Source: Thiogranum sp.
Lineage (GTDB): Bacteria; Pseudomonadota; Gammaproteobacteria; DSM-19610
Assembly (NCBI GenBank): GCA_030148805.1
Contig: JASBSS010000020.1
Span: forward strand, 1-64,000
Direction: 5' to 3'
DNA length: 64,000 bases
In this document: positions 15,679 to 24,879 of the stretch, in pieces
Layout of the letters: every line of letters begins with the position of its first letter
Numbering within the stretch: the first letter of the stretch is position 1
Made by a program: the position numbers and the translations under genes
Notes under the pieces: generated by a model
What the model was told of the DNA's origin: nothing
The model's database searches: none
The model's input: only the letters and a program-made list of their open reading frames with translations

Positions 15679-16752
15679 ATGTCATATAAAACCGACGATC
15701 TCAGGATCGTGTCGATCCAGGAGGTGGTTCCCTACGCGGAGCTGCAGGCCGAGTTCCCGATCAGCGACCGCGCCGCGCATACCACCTATAGCGCGCGGCA
15801 GGCGATTCACCGCATTCTGTGCGGCGAGGACGATCGCCTGCTGGTCATCGTCGGACCTTGCTCGATCCACGATCCGGTGGCGGCGCTGGACTATGCCCGG
15901 CGTCTGGCGGAGGTACGCGCGCAGCTTCAAGACGAACTGTTGATCGTCATGCGGGTGTACTTTGAAAAGCCGCGTACCACGGTCGGCTGGAAGGGGCTGA
16001 TCAACGATCCGGACCTGGATGGCAGTTTTCACATCAACAAGGGACTGCGTCTGGCGCGCAAGCTGCTGCTGGACATCAACGACCTGGGCGTGCCGGCGGG
16101 GACCGAATACCTGGACCTGATGTCGCCGCAGTATGTCTCCGATCTGATCAGTTGGGGGGCGATCGGTGCGCGTACCGCCGAGAGTCAGGTGCACCGCGAG
16201 TTGGCCTCCGGGCTGTCGTGCGCGGTCGGTTTCAAAAACGGTACCGATGGTACCTTGAAAATCGCCATCGACGCGATCCGTTCGGCGTCACAGCCGCACC
16301 ATTTCCTGTCGCTGACCAAGGCCGGGCATTCGGCGATTTTCTCCACCGCGGGCAACGAAGACTGCCATATCATCCTGCGCGGGGGACGCGCGCCCAACTA
16401 TGATTCCGCCGGCGTGGCGAGCGCGGCCGCGCAACTGGAAGCGGCCGGTCTGCCGGCCCAGGTGATGATCGATTTCAGCCACGGCAACAGCGCCAAGCAG
16501 TTTCAACGGCAACTGGTGGTGGGCGAGGACGTCGCGACCCAGGTGGCGCGGGGCTCGGCGCACATCATGGGGGCCATGATCGAGAGCCATCTGGTCGAAG
16601 GGCGCCAGGATCAGCGACCGGGCGTGGCGCTGGAGTACGGCAAGAGCATTACCGATGCCTGTCTGGGCTGGGAGGACACGGTGCCCTTACTGGGTAAACT
16701 GGCCGAGGCGGTGCGGCAGCGGCGCGCCTGTCAGGTGCAGGCCTCGGCCTGA
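15679..16752 (+). CDS. aroG: 3-deoxy-7-phosphoheptulonate synthase (DAHP synthase, class I)
   Basis: This 357-residue enzyme condenses phosphoenolpyruvate and erythrose 4-phosphate, the first step of aromatic amino acid synthesis. It matches the E. coli AroG/AroF type throughout: LLVIVGPCSIHDPVAALDYA, RVYFEKPRTTVGWKGLINDP, GARTAESQVHRELASGLSC, GFKNGTDGT, and DFSHGNSAKQF near the end. ATG 15679 gives the usual N-terminus MSYKTDDLRI, although no clear ribosome site is visible. It stands alone between a LysR remnant and a convergent galE. Confidence 0.96.
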   Translation: MSYKTDDLRIVSIQEVVPYAELQAEFPISDRAAHTTYSARQAIHRILCGEDDRLLVIVGPCSIHDPVAALDYARRLAEVRAQLQDELLIVMRVYFEKPRTTVGWKGLINDPDLDGSFHINKGLRLARKLLLDINDLGVPAGTEYLDLMSPQYVSDLISWGAIGARTAESQVHRELASGLSCAVGFKNGTDGTLKIAIDAIRSASQPHHFLSLTKAGHSAIFSTAGNEDCHIILRGGRAPNYDSAGVASAAAQLEAAGLPAQVMIDFSHGNSAKQFQRQLVVGEDVATQVARGSAHIMGAMIESHLVEGRQDQRPGVALEYGKSITDACLGWEDTVPLLGKLAEAVRQRRACQVQASA

Positions 16753-16808
16753 GATCCGCTTGCTGTTCCCCGGGGCGAACAGGCCCCGACTCGCCGGTTC
16801 CCGCCTGC

Positions 16809-16830
16809 CAGGGATCGCGTGGCGATCCTG
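16809..16830. terminator. Hairpin between convergent aroG and galE
   Basis: CAGGGATCGC and GCGATCCTG pair across GTG with one bulged G. It lies between two convergent genes, so it may serve both. There is no T-run, and confidence as a terminator is low. Confidence 0.3.
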
Positions 16831-16856
16831 CGTCGCCCAAGTCGGCCGTCCCAGAC

Positions 16857-17855
16857 TCAGTTGGCGGCGGCCGTCTTCTGCATCAGCCGCCGCTCCCATT
16901 CCAGCGACGTCTTGACGATGAAATCCAGATCGTCGTATTTCGGTGTCCAGCCGAGGGTGGCGCGGATCTTGTCGGCGCGCGCGATCAGCGTCGGCGGATC
17001 CCCGGCGCGGCGCGGTTGCTCCTCGACGGGTATGGGGGCGCCGTTGACCCGGTTCACCGCCTCGATGACCTCGCGCACGCTGTAGCCGTGCCCGTAGCCG
17101 CAGTTCAGGGTGATGGAATCGCCGCCCGCGCGCAGATAATCCAGCGCCTGGATATGCGCTATCGCCAGATCATCGACATGGATATAGTCGCGCACCCCGG
17201 TCCCGTCGGCCGTGGGATAGTCGCTGCCGAACACCGATAGCCGTTCGCGCTTTCCCACCGCAACTTCGGCGGCCACTTTGATCAGCAAGGTCGCTTTTTC
17301 CGTCGACTGGCCGATACGGCCGCCGGGGTCCGAACCGGCGACATTGAAATAGCGCAGAATCACGTGCCGCATGGGCCCGGCCCGGCCGAGGTCGCGCAGC
17401 ATCATTTCGCTCATCAGTTTCGAGGCGCCATAGGGGTTGATCGGCGCCAGCGGGCTGTCCTCGCTGCATTCCGGGCCGTCGGGAATGCCGTATACCGCGG
17501 CGGTCGAGGAAAAAATGAAGTGTTTCACCCCCGCAGCCTCGCAGCAGGCCAGCAGATTGCGGGTGCAGCAGGTGTTGTTGCCATAGTACTTCAGCGGGTT
17601 GGCCACGGATTCGGGGACGATGGTGTGGGCGGCGAAATGCAGCACGGTGTCGATCCGGTGTTGGTCCAGCAGGCGCGAGACCAAGGCGTGATCGCCGGTG
17701 TCACCGATCACCAACTCGGCGCCGATCACCGCGTCGGCGAAACCCGTGGACAGGTTGTCGAGCACCACGACGGGCTGTCCGGCCTCGCTGAGCAGGCGCA
17801 CGACGTGGCTGCCGATATAGCCGGCGCCGCCGGTGACGAGAATTTTTCCATTCAT
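16857..17855 (-). CDS. galE: UDP-glucose 4-epimerase
   Basis: This 332-residue extended short-chain dehydrogenase interconverts UDP-glucose and UDP-galactose. The NAD site TGGAGYIGSHVVRLL is at the N-terminus. The catalytic pair appears as SSTAAVYG and YGASK, and GTGVRDYIHVDDLA is the standard GalE motif. The C-terminus ends in the usual RADKIRATLGWTPKYDDL segment. It follows the glutamate-synthase-like gene on the same strand by 70 bases. It probably supplies UDP-sugar precursors for the polysaccharide genes elsewhere in the window. Confidence 0.96.
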   Translation of the reverse strand: MNGKILVTGGAGYIGSHVVRLLSEAGQPVVVLDNLSTGFADAVIGAELVIGDTGDHALVSRLLDQHRIDTVLHFAAHTIVPESVANPLKYYGNNTCCTRNLLACCEAAGVKHFIFSSTAAVYGIPDGPECSEDSPLAPINPYGASKLMSEMMLRDLGRAGPMRHVILRYFNVAGSDPGGRIGQSTEKATLLIKVAAEVAVGKRERLSVFGSDYPTADGTGVRDYIHVDDLAIAHIQALDYLRAGGDSITLNCGYGHGYSVREVIEAVNRVNGAPIPVEEQPRRAGDPPTLIARADKIRATLGWTPKYDDLDFIVKTSLEWERRLMQKTAAAN

Positions 17856-17925
17856 TATTAATGACTTTTCAGAGCTGCAAGAACATCAATGATAACCATA
17901 GCGCGACCCGGGTGCCAGCCGGGCG

Positions 17926-19473
17926 CTAACCGGTGCGGTCGTGTACCCGCAAGGTGGGTTTGCCGGTTGGCGCTACAGCGGTGTTCTGCGCGGCGTACAG
18001 ATCCTGCAGCGAGACCGAGCGCCCCTCGCCGAGCACCATGCGCGCGTGCACGCTGCGCAGCTGCCGCGGTTCGCGCACGCCGCAGGAATGGGCGATGACG
18101 CCGACTTCGTACACCATGTTGCGCACGTAGTTGGCGACGCGGGTTGATTTGAGGGTCGGGTCCAGCCCTTTTTGCAGGCGGGGGTTGTGGGTGGTGATGC
18201 CGGTCGGGCAGGTGTTCTTGTTGCAATGCAGAGCCTGGATGCAACCCAGGGCGAACATGAAGCCGCGCGCCGAGGTGACGAAGTCGGCACCCACGCACAG
18301 CGCCCAGGCCACTTCGGCCGGCGTGATCAGTTTGCCCGAGGCGATCAGTTTGATGCGGTTTTTCAGTCCGTGAGCCTGCAGCAAGTTCGCTACCAGCGGC
18401 AGGCTTTCCTTGATCGGAAGACCCATATAGTCCATCAGGCTCATGGGCGCGGCGCCGGTGCCGCCGTCGGCGCTGTCGATGGTGATGAAGTCCGGGGCGG
18501 CCTGGAGCCCGCGCCGATGAATCTCAATGCACAATTCCTCCAGCCATCCATAGGCACCGATCACCGCCTTGAAACCCACCGGCTTGCCTGTCACCTCGCG
18601 TATGCGCGCGATCATGTCGAGCAGGTCGCCCACGGAATTGATGTCCGGGTGACGGTTGGGGCTGATGGAGTCCTGTCCCGGCGCGATACAGCGGATGGCG
18701 GCGATCTCCGGGGTAACCTTGATCCCCGGCAGAATGCCGCCCTTACCGGGCTTGGCGCCCTGGCTGAGTTTGAGTTCGAACATCCGCACCTGCGCGTGCG
18801 CGGCAACCTGGCGCAGTTTCTCGTCGCTCAGCGCCCCGTTGGGATCGCGCACGCCGTATTTGGCGGTGCCGATCTGGAACACCAGATCGGCGCCGCTGTG
18901 CAGATGATAAGGGCTCAGCCCGCCCTCGCCGGTGTTCAGCCAGCTGCCGCTCTGGGCGGCCCCGCGGGCCAGCGCCTCCACCGCCGGTCGGGAGATGGCG
19001 CCGTAGCTCATCCCTGAGATGTTGAACAAGGACCGGGTGGTGTAGGGGTGGTCGCAGTCGGGTCCCACGGTCACCGCGGCCACTTCGGCGGCGTCGGTGC
19101 CCAGCGTGGGAAAGGGGCAGTTGACGAACAGGATCGTACCGGGCGGGGAGAGATTGCGCGTCGAACCGAAGGCGGTGGTGTTGTCCAGGTCCTTGGCGGC
19201 GCGATAGACCCAGGAGCGCTCGGCGCGGTTGAAGGGCATTTCCTCACGATCCATGGCGAAAAAATACTGGCGGAAGAAGCCGCCGAGGGTTTCGAACACA
19301 TAGCGGAACCGCCCGATGACCGGATAGTTACGGCGGATGGCGTGGCGGGTCTGTCTAATGTCGACGATGTACATCACCAGGATGGACACGCACAGCGTAA
19401 CGAGGCCAATCACAAACAGGCTCGAAAACACCTCCAAAGCGCGCCCGATGTATCCGCTTTCCGTAATGGTCAT
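17926..19473 (-). CDS. Membrane-anchored FMN-binding glutamate-synthase-family protein
   Basis: This 515-residue protein starts with a membrane segment (LEVFSSLFVIGLVTLCVSIL) and continues as the FMN-binding domain of glutamate synthase. Visible motifs are LSQGAKPGKGGILPG, TIDSADGGTGAAPMSLMDY, the GADFVTSARGFMFALGCIQA segment and the iron-sulfur cysteines C-x5-C-x4-C in CIQALHCNKNTC. The glutamine amidotransferase domain is absent, so it is not a full GltB. The start at 19473 follows GGGGGAGGA; a longer frame extends upstream but only by reading across dusA. Function in this family is unsettled: an FMN oxidoreductase rather than proven glutamate synthase. Confidence 0.87.
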   Translation of the reverse strand: MTITESGYIGRALEVFSSLFVIGLVTLCVSILVMYIVDIRQTRHAIRRNYPVIGRFRYVFETLGGFFRQYFFAMDREEMPFNRAERSWVYRAAKDLDNTTAFGSTRNLSPPGTILFVNCPFPTLGTDAAEVAAVTVGPDCDHPYTTRSLFNISGMSYGAISRPAVEALARGAAQSGSWLNTGEGGLSPYHLHSGADLVFQIGTAKYGVRDPNGALSDEKLRQVAAHAQVRMFELKLSQGAKPGKGGILPGIKVTPEIAAIRCIAPGQDSISPNRHPDINSVGDLLDMIARIREVTGKPVGFKAVIGAYGWLEELCIEIHRRGLQAAPDFITIDSADGGTGAAPMSLMDYMGLPIKESLPLVANLLQAHGLKNRIKLIASGKLITPAEVAWALCVGADFVTSARGFMFALGCIQALHCNKNTCPTGITTHNPRLQKGLDPTLKSTRVANYVRNMVYEVGVIAHSCGVREPRQLRSVHARMVLGEGRSVSLQDLYAAQNTAVAPTGKPTLRVHDRTG

Positions 19474-19584
19474 GCGTCCTCCCCCACGCCCGCCGGTGCG
19501 GGGCCTATGGCGAACTAGCGGCTTATTCCCTGAAAAATGTAGTGACGTATCGATCATGGCCCGGTATTGCCCTAAAATGCCGGC

Positions 19585-20592
19585 ATGTCGGTCAATCGCT
19601 TCCCCGTTTCGGTCGCCCCCATGATGGATTGGACCGACCGCCACTGCCGCTATTTCCTGCGCCAGCTGGCGCCGCGGGTGCGTCTGTACACGGAGATGAT
19701 CACCACCGCCGCCCTGATCCATGGTGCTCGGGAGCGCCTGCTGGCCTACGACCGGCAGGAGCATCCCTTGGCCATTCAGCTCGGGGGCAGTGAGCCGCAG
19801 GAGCTGGCATTTTGCGCCGCGCTGGCGCAAGCGGCGGGCTACGACGAAGTCAATCTCAATGTGGGCTGCCCCAGCGATCGGGTGCAATCGGGGCGTTTTG
19901 GCGCCTGTCTGATGCTGGAACCGGCGCGCGTCGCCGACTGCGTGCGGGCGATGCGCGAGGCGGTGACCGTCCCGGTGACGGTGAAGTGCCGGATCGGGGT
20001 CGATCAGCGTGACAGCTACGCCGAGTTGGCTGAGTTCGTCGCCGGGCTGCTCGACGCGGGGTTGCGCCACCTCGTGGTCCACGCCCGCAAGGCCTGGTTA
20101 CAGGGGCTGAGCCCACGGCAGAATCGCGACATACCCCCGTTGCGCTACGAGCAGGTCTATCGTCTCAAGCTCGATTTCCCTACGCTCGAGGTCACGCTCA
20201 ATGGCGGGATCGCCGACGTTCCCGCGATAGCCCGGCATTTGCGCCAGGTAGACGGCGTGATGCTGGGGCGGGCGGCCTATCACGACCCCTGGTTGCTGGT
20301 GGCGGCGCAATCGCTGTTCGAGGCACCGGGCGCGCCGCGCCGCTCACGCGCGCAGGTGGTGGCGGCGATGCTGCCCTATGTGGAAGCACAGCTGCAACGC
20401 GGCACGCGCTTGCAACAGATCACCCGCCACATGCTGGACCTGTTTCAGGGGCTGCCCGGTGCCCGTGCCTGGCGCCGTTACCTGAGCGAAAACGCGCACC
20501 GGGATACGGCCGGGCCCGAGGTCTTGCGCCAGGCGCTGGCGCGGGTACCGGCGGAAACGGGAGCGGCGGCGACGCGGACGCTGGCGGGTTGA
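19585..20592 (+). CDS. dusA: tRNA-dihydrouridine synthase A
   Basis: This 335-residue flavoprotein reduces uridine in the D-loop of tRNAs. It opens with the family start RFPVSVAPMMDWTDRHCRYF, followed by LYTEMITTAALIHG, the conserved NLNVGCPSDRVQSGRFGACL with the catalytic Cys, VKCRIGVD, VHARKAWLQGLSP typical of the DusA subgroup, and LNGGI. It is transcribed divergently from the glutamate-synthase-like gene across a 111-base gap that must hold both promoters. Confidence 0.96.
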   Translation: MSVNRFPVSVAPMMDWTDRHCRYFLRQLAPRVRLYTEMITTAALIHGARERLLAYDRQEHPLAIQLGGSEPQELAFCAALAQAAGYDEVNLNVGCPSDRVQSGRFGACLMLEPARVADCVRAMREAVTVPVTVKCRIGVDQRDSYAELAEFVAGLLDAGLRHLVVHARKAWLQGLSPRQNRDIPPLRYEQVYRLKLDFPTLEVTLNGGIADVPAIARHLRQVDGVMLGRAAYHDPWLLVAAQSLFEAPGAPRRSRAQVVAAMLPYVEAQLQRGTRLQQITRHMLDLFQGLPGARAWRRYLSENAHRDTAGPEVLRQALARVPAETGAAATRTLAG

Positions 20593-20628
20593 GGTCGGCG
20601 GGCGGACGCGGATTCGCCGCTGCCGCGA

Positions 20629-21072
20629 TCAACGCAGTTGCGACTCGACCCACTGGCTCAGCCGGCCGGCGTCGAGGGCACCGGCCTGGCGTGCGATTTC
20701 GCGCCCGCCGCGGAATACCGCCACCGTGGGGATGCTGCGGATGTTGTATTGGGCCGCCACGTTCTGCGCCTGTTCGGTACTGAGTTTGGCAAAGCGCGCG
20801 TGCGGCTCCATCTGCGCGGCCACGGTCTTGAAATGCGGCGCCATCATCTTGCATGGCCCGCACCAGGCGGCCCAGAAATCCACTACCAGGGGGATGTCGT
20901 TGCGCTTGACGTGCTTGGCGAAGGTCCGGTCGGTCAGCTCCACCGGCGCCCCGGTAAACAACGCCTCCTTACAGCGGCCGCAGGTCGGATGGCTGTCGAG
21001 TTTGTCCGCGGGGACCCGATTGACCGCATCGCAGTGCGGACACACCACATGTTTTGCTTGGCTCACGGTCAC
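20629..21072 (-). CDS. trxC: Thioredoxin 2
   Basis: This 147-residue protein has the TrxC layout: an N-terminal zinc-binding region with CPHC (residues 11-14) and CGRC (31-34), then a thioredoxin domain with WAAWCGPCKMMAPHF and IRSIPTVAVF. Zinc-containing thioredoxin 2 reduces disulfides in the cytoplasm and is often induced by oxidative stress. It lies 57 bases after pepN on the same strand, so the two may share a transcript. Confidence 0.95.
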   Translation of the reverse strand: MTVSQAKHVVCPHCDAVNRVPADKLDSHPTCGRCKEALFTGAPVELTDRTFAKHVKRNDIPLVVDFWAAWCGPCKMMAPHFKTVAAQMEPHARFAKLSTEQAQNVAAQYNIRSIPTVAVFRGGREIARQAGALDAGRLSQWVESQLR

Positions 21073-21129
21073 GACTCCTGAAAATGACTTCCCGCCTACA
21101 TGGGGGCGGGGCGGGTCGATTTCAAGCGG

Positions 21130-23799
21130 TTAAGCGTCGAGACTCTTGGAGACGATCTCGAACACGTCGCGGGAGAGTTTCGCCTGGGCCGCGATACGTT
21201 CCAGCTCCTGGCGCATGAGCGCCTGGCGGGCGGGGTCAAAGCGCCGCCAACGACTCAGCGCGCTGACCAGCCGGGCGGCGATCTGCGGGTTGATCGCGTC
21301 GAGCTCCAGCACCCGGTCGGCCAGAAACCGGTAGCCCGCGCCGTCGGCGCTGTGAAAACGTATCGGGTTGCCCATGCTGAAACGCCCGATCAGGGCCCGT
21401 ACCTTGTTGGGATTGGTAAGGCGGAAGGCCGCGTGGCGCAGCAACGCCTCGACCCGCTCGAGCGTGTCCGGCAGGCACGAAGAGGCCTGGATGCTGAACC
21501 ACTTGTCCACCACCTGGGGGTCGTGATGCCAGCGTTCATAGAACCGCCTGAGTTCGGTTTCCCGCTGCGCCCAGGGGTGATCGGCGAGAATCGACAGCGC
21601 GGCGAGAGAATCGGTCATGTTGTTGGCCGAGGCCAGCTGGCGCAGACATAGCTCGCGCCCCAGTTGCGCATCGCTTTCGGCCAGGTAGCCCAGGCACAGG
21701 TTCTTCAACGACCGCCGGGCCATGGCCGTGGCGGTGAAGCAATAGGGTTCCTGTCGGTCATAGCGGTGGTAAATGGCGCTCAGGCTCGGTTGCAGACGCC
21801 TGGCGAGTTCGCCGCGGACGAACTCGCGCGCTGCGTGGATGGCCTCGACATCGACGACCTCGCAGTGATCGGCAATATAGGATTCGCTTGGCAGCGTCAG
21901 CGCCTGGGCGATCAAGGCGGGATCCAGTTGCGGGTGTTCCAGCGTCGTCTGGAAGGCGTCGACGAAGGCCGGGTCGAGGCCGACGCCGGTGCCCGCGCCG
22001 GGCGCGGCGATCAATTCCAGCAGCGTTTGCAGTGCCAGCGTCTGCCCCGCGTCCCAGCGGTTGAAAGGGTCGGGGTCATGGGCGAACAGAAAGGCCAGCT
22101 CGCGGACATCGCGTTGGATATCGAGTTTCACCGGGGCGGAAAAGCCCCGCAACAGGGAGACCACGGGGCGCTGCGAAATACCGCTGAAACGGAATTCCTG
22201 GCGCTCTTGCCGCAGGGCCAGCATCTTGTTCGCGCTTGCCCCGGCGGTGTCTCCCTCGAGGGTCAGGGGCATGGGGTTTCCTGCTTCATCCAACAACGCC
22301 ACGTCCACCGGAATATGAAAAGGCAGTTTTGTCGCTTGCCCCGGCGTGGGCGGGCACGATTGTTCCAGGGTGAGGAGCAGCTGTTGGCGCTGCGCGTCGT
22401 AGGTGGAGGTGGCCTTGATCACCGGTGTGCCCGCCTGGCTGTACCAGCGGCGGAACTGGTCCAGATCCACCCCGTTGGCCGCCTCCATGGCCGCAACGAA
22501 GTCGTCGGTGGTGACCGCCTGGCCGTCGTGGCGGGCGAAATACAGATCGCAGCCCTGGCGAAAGCCGGCCGCGCCCAGCAGGCGGTGCAGCATGCGCACC
22601 ACTTCGGCACCTTTGTTATACACGGTGACGGTGTAGAAATTGCTGATTTCCATGTAGGAGTCGGGACGCACCGGATGGGCCATCGGGCTGGCGTCCTGGG
22701 CGAACTGGTGCGCCCTGAGGACGTTGACATCGGCGATGCGCTTGACCGATCGCGAATTCAGATCGGCGCTGAATTCCTGATCGCGGAAGACGGTGAAGCC
22801 TTCCTTGAGGCTGAGCTGGAACCAGTCGCGGCAGGTGACGCGATTGCCCGACCAGTTGTGGAAATACTCGTGGCCGATGATGCTCTGGATATTGTAGTAG
22901 TCGGCGTCGGTGGCGCTGTCCGGACTGGCGAGAACACAGGCGGAATTGAAAATGTTCAGCCCCTTGTTCTCCATCGCGCCCATGTTGAAATCGTCCACCG
23001 CGACGATCATGAAAATGTCCAGGTCATACTCGCGGCCATAGGCTTGCTCGTCCCATTCCATGGCCTGTTTCAGTGACCGCAGGGCATGCTCGCACTTGGC
23101 GCTGTTTTCCGGCTCCACATAGATCTTCAGGGTCACGTCCCGCCCCGAACGCGTGGTGAAACGGTCCTGTTGGCAGTAGAGGTTGCCGGCCACCAGGGCA
23201 AACAGGTAGCTGGGTTTGGGGAACGGATCCTGCCAGGTCGCCCAATGCCGCCCGTCGGCCAGTTCTCCCTCGGCGACCGGATTGCCATTGGAGAGCAGGA
23301 CGGGACAGGTGTTCTTGTCGGCGACGAGGGTGGTGGTATAGCGGGCCATCACATCCGGACGGTCGGGGAAAAACGTAATCCGACGGAAACCCTCGGCCTC
23401 GCACTGCGTGCAATACATGTCGCCCGAGACATACAACCCTTCGAGGGCGGTATTGTGCGCCGGCGCAATGCGGGTTTCGATTTCCACCGTCGTTCCATCG
23501 GGCAGCGGGGGCAGCACCAGCTGCTCCGGGTCGAGCTGGTACTGATGCGGCTCGAGGTGCACTCCGTCGATGCGCACCGAGACCAGCTCCAGCTGTTTGC
23601 CGTCCAGGATCAGGGGCTGTCCGCTGGCCGCTTGCAGCCGATTGTGCCTGACCAGCAACTTGCTGCGCACCCGGGTGCGCTCGGGATCCAACTCGAAGCG
23701 CAGTTCCACCGCTTCGATCAGATACACGGGAGGCTGGTAATCCTTGAGAAAGATAGTCCGCGGGGTCGAGGGTGCGGAATCTTTGGCGATGTCTGCCAT
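21130..23799 (-). CDS. pepN: Aminopeptidase N
   Basis: This 889-residue M1-family zinc metallopeptidase removes N-terminal residues from peptides in the cytoplasm. Its exopeptidase signature appears as MGAMENKGLNIF, and the zinc site as HEYFHNWSGNRVTCRDWFQL with HExxH plus a downstream Glu in SLKEGFTVFRDQ. Length and start (MADIAKDSAPSTPRTIFLKD) fit gammaproteobacterial PepN. The C-terminal alpha-helical domain is complete. Confidence 0.97.
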   Translation of the reverse strand: MADIAKDSAPSTPRTIFLKDYQPPVYLIEAVELRFELDPERTRVRSKLLVRHNRLQAASGQPLILDGKQLELVSVRIDGVHLEPHQYQLDPEQLVLPPLPDGTTVEIETRIAPAHNTALEGLYVSGDMYCTQCEAEGFRRITFFPDRPDVMARYTTTLVADKNTCPVLLSNGNPVAEGELADGRHWATWQDPFPKPSYLFALVAGNLYCQQDRFTTRSGRDVTLKIYVEPENSAKCEHALRSLKQAMEWDEQAYGREYDLDIFMIVAVDDFNMGAMENKGLNIFNSACVLASPDSATDADYYNIQSIIGHEYFHNWSGNRVTCRDWFQLSLKEGFTVFRDQEFSADLNSRSVKRIADVNVLRAHQFAQDASPMAHPVRPDSYMEISNFYTVTVYNKGAEVVRMLHRLLGAAGFRQGCDLYFARHDGQAVTTDDFVAAMEAANGVDLDQFRRWYSQAGTPVIKATSTYDAQRQQLLLTLEQSCPPTPGQATKLPFHIPVDVALLDEAGNPMPLTLEGDTAGASANKMLALRQERQEFRFSGISQRPVVSLLRGFSAPVKLDIQRDVRELAFLFAHDPDPFNRWDAGQTLALQTLLELIAAPGAGTGVGLDPAFVDAFQTTLEHPQLDPALIAQALTLPSESYIADHCEVVDVEAIHAAREFVRGELARRLQPSLSAIYHRYDRQEPYCFTATAMARRSLKNLCLGYLAESDAQLGRELCLRQLASANNMTDSLAALSILADHPWAQRETELRRFYERWHHDPQVVDKWFSIQASSCLPDTLERVEALLRHAAFRLTNPNKVRALIGRFSMGNPIRFHSADGAGYRFLADRVLELDAINPQIAARLVSALSRWRRFDPARQALMRQELERIAAQAKLSRDVFEIVSKSLDA

Positions 23800-24023
23800 C
23801 TGTCGGTCGCCGCTTCGGGGAAAGAGGGGTTATTGTAACAGCCTGAATCCACTCGCCAACACTGTGGATCAGCGCCCGTCGAAGTATTGACGCCGGGCGG
23901 GCGCCATCCGTAAAGTCGCGTATTTCCTTTTCCGCAGGGGGTACTTATACTTTTGCCGGAGATCCGTATGGCAGGCTGTCCGGACAATGCTTGATATTAT
24001 TATAACGACTCGGAGAGAGCTCA

Positions 24024-24767
24024 ATGGACTCGACGAATTGTCTTGAGGTGATCGACGCGGTTCTCGAGGCTGAAAGCGTGGATCGCCTGCACAGCATCTG
24101 TGCCAGCGTGTGCAGGGATCATGGGTTCGACCGCTTTATCTACGGGGCGCGCATTCCCACCTCTTTCGTCAAGCCGTACTTCATTTTCATCAGCGGCTAT
24201 CCACGGGAATGGCGCGAGCACTACAATGCGAACAACTACATGGTGATCGATCCCACCGTGCAGTACTGTGCGCAGAACATCACGCCGATGGCATGGGACG
24301 ACGGGCTGTTGCGTAGCGACTCCGGCGAGGTCCGCCGATTCATGAGCGAAGCGCGCGATTTCGGCCTCAACAGCGGGGTGAGTTTCCCCATCCACACGGC
24401 ACAAGGCGATTTTGCCATGTTGAGTTTCGCCAGCGACCGGCTGGAGGGGCAACAAGGCTGCATTCAGCGGGTGCTGCCCCTGGGTCAGTTGTTCGCCGCG
24501 TATCTGCATGAAGCGGTGCGGCGAATCTTCAACTCCGATGTTCTGGCCCTGGCGAAAGTGGACCTGACCCAGCGCGAGCGCGAGTGTCTGCTTTGGGCCA
24601 CGGAAGGCAAGACCGCCTGGGAAACGTCGCAGATACTGAACATCTCCGAACGCACGGTCACGTTTCATCTCCAGAACGTTCAGGGAAAACTTGGCGTCAA
24701 CAACCGCCAGCAGGCGGTGGCCCGAGCCGTTTCCCTGGGTATCATCGAACCTCAGTTCACGCAATGA
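24024..24767 (+). CDS. LuxR-family acyl-homoserine-lactone receptor
   Basis: This 247-residue regulator has an autoinducer-binding domain (about 10-160) and a C-terminal LuxR helix-turn-helix (LTQRERECLLWATEGKTAWE, ISERTVTFHLQNVQGKLGV). The residues that define AHL receptors are all present: Trp and Tyr in EWREHYNANNY, Asp-Pro in VIDPTV, Trp in MAWDD and Gly in NSGVSFP. It should therefore bind a signal rather than be a degenerate orphan. GAGAGAG precedes the ATG. A perfect palindrome TGTCCGGACA lies upstream (23977-23986). The synthase gene follows, and a lux-box-like palindrome separates them. Confidence 0.93.
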   Translation: MDSTNCLEVIDAVLEAESVDRLHSICASVCRDHGFDRFIYGARIPTSFVKPYFIFISGYPREWREHYNANNYMVIDPTVQYCAQNITPMAWDDGLLRSDSGEVRRFMSEARDFGLNSGVSFPIHTAQGDFAMLSFASDRLEGQQGCIQRVLPLGQLFAAYLHEAVRRIFNSDVLALAKVDLTQRERECLLWATEGKTAWETSQILNISERTVTFHLQNVQGKLGVNNRQQAVARAVSLGIIEPQFTQ

Positions 24768-24802
24768 CCTGAGCCCGATTCGGCATCCCCCTCCCGGCTG
24801 CA

Positions 24803-24822
24803 ACCTGTCATATCTGACAGTA
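24803..24822 (+). promoter_or_regulatory. lux box upstream of the AHL synthase gene
   Basis: The 20-base element ACCTGTCATATCTGACAGTA contains a perfect inverted repeat CTGTCA-N4-TGACAG, like LuxR-type operators. It sits 58 bases before the synthase ATG, so a start about 43 bases from its centre would give autoinduction by the adjacent receptor. Confidence 0.7.
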
Positions 24823-24879
24823 CCTGGCCCGGGCGATAAGCGATTAACTGCACTCTGTTTTAGCGACGGAGGGCACGTC

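Noticed and set aside
19474-20082. Upstream extension of the glutamate-synthase-like protein
   Set aside because: It is antisense to dusA and lacks conserved sequence; a strong ribosome site marks the start at 19473.
21664-23076. 470-codon plus-strand frame
   Set aside because: Antisense shadow of pepN, which has intact zinc-site motifs.
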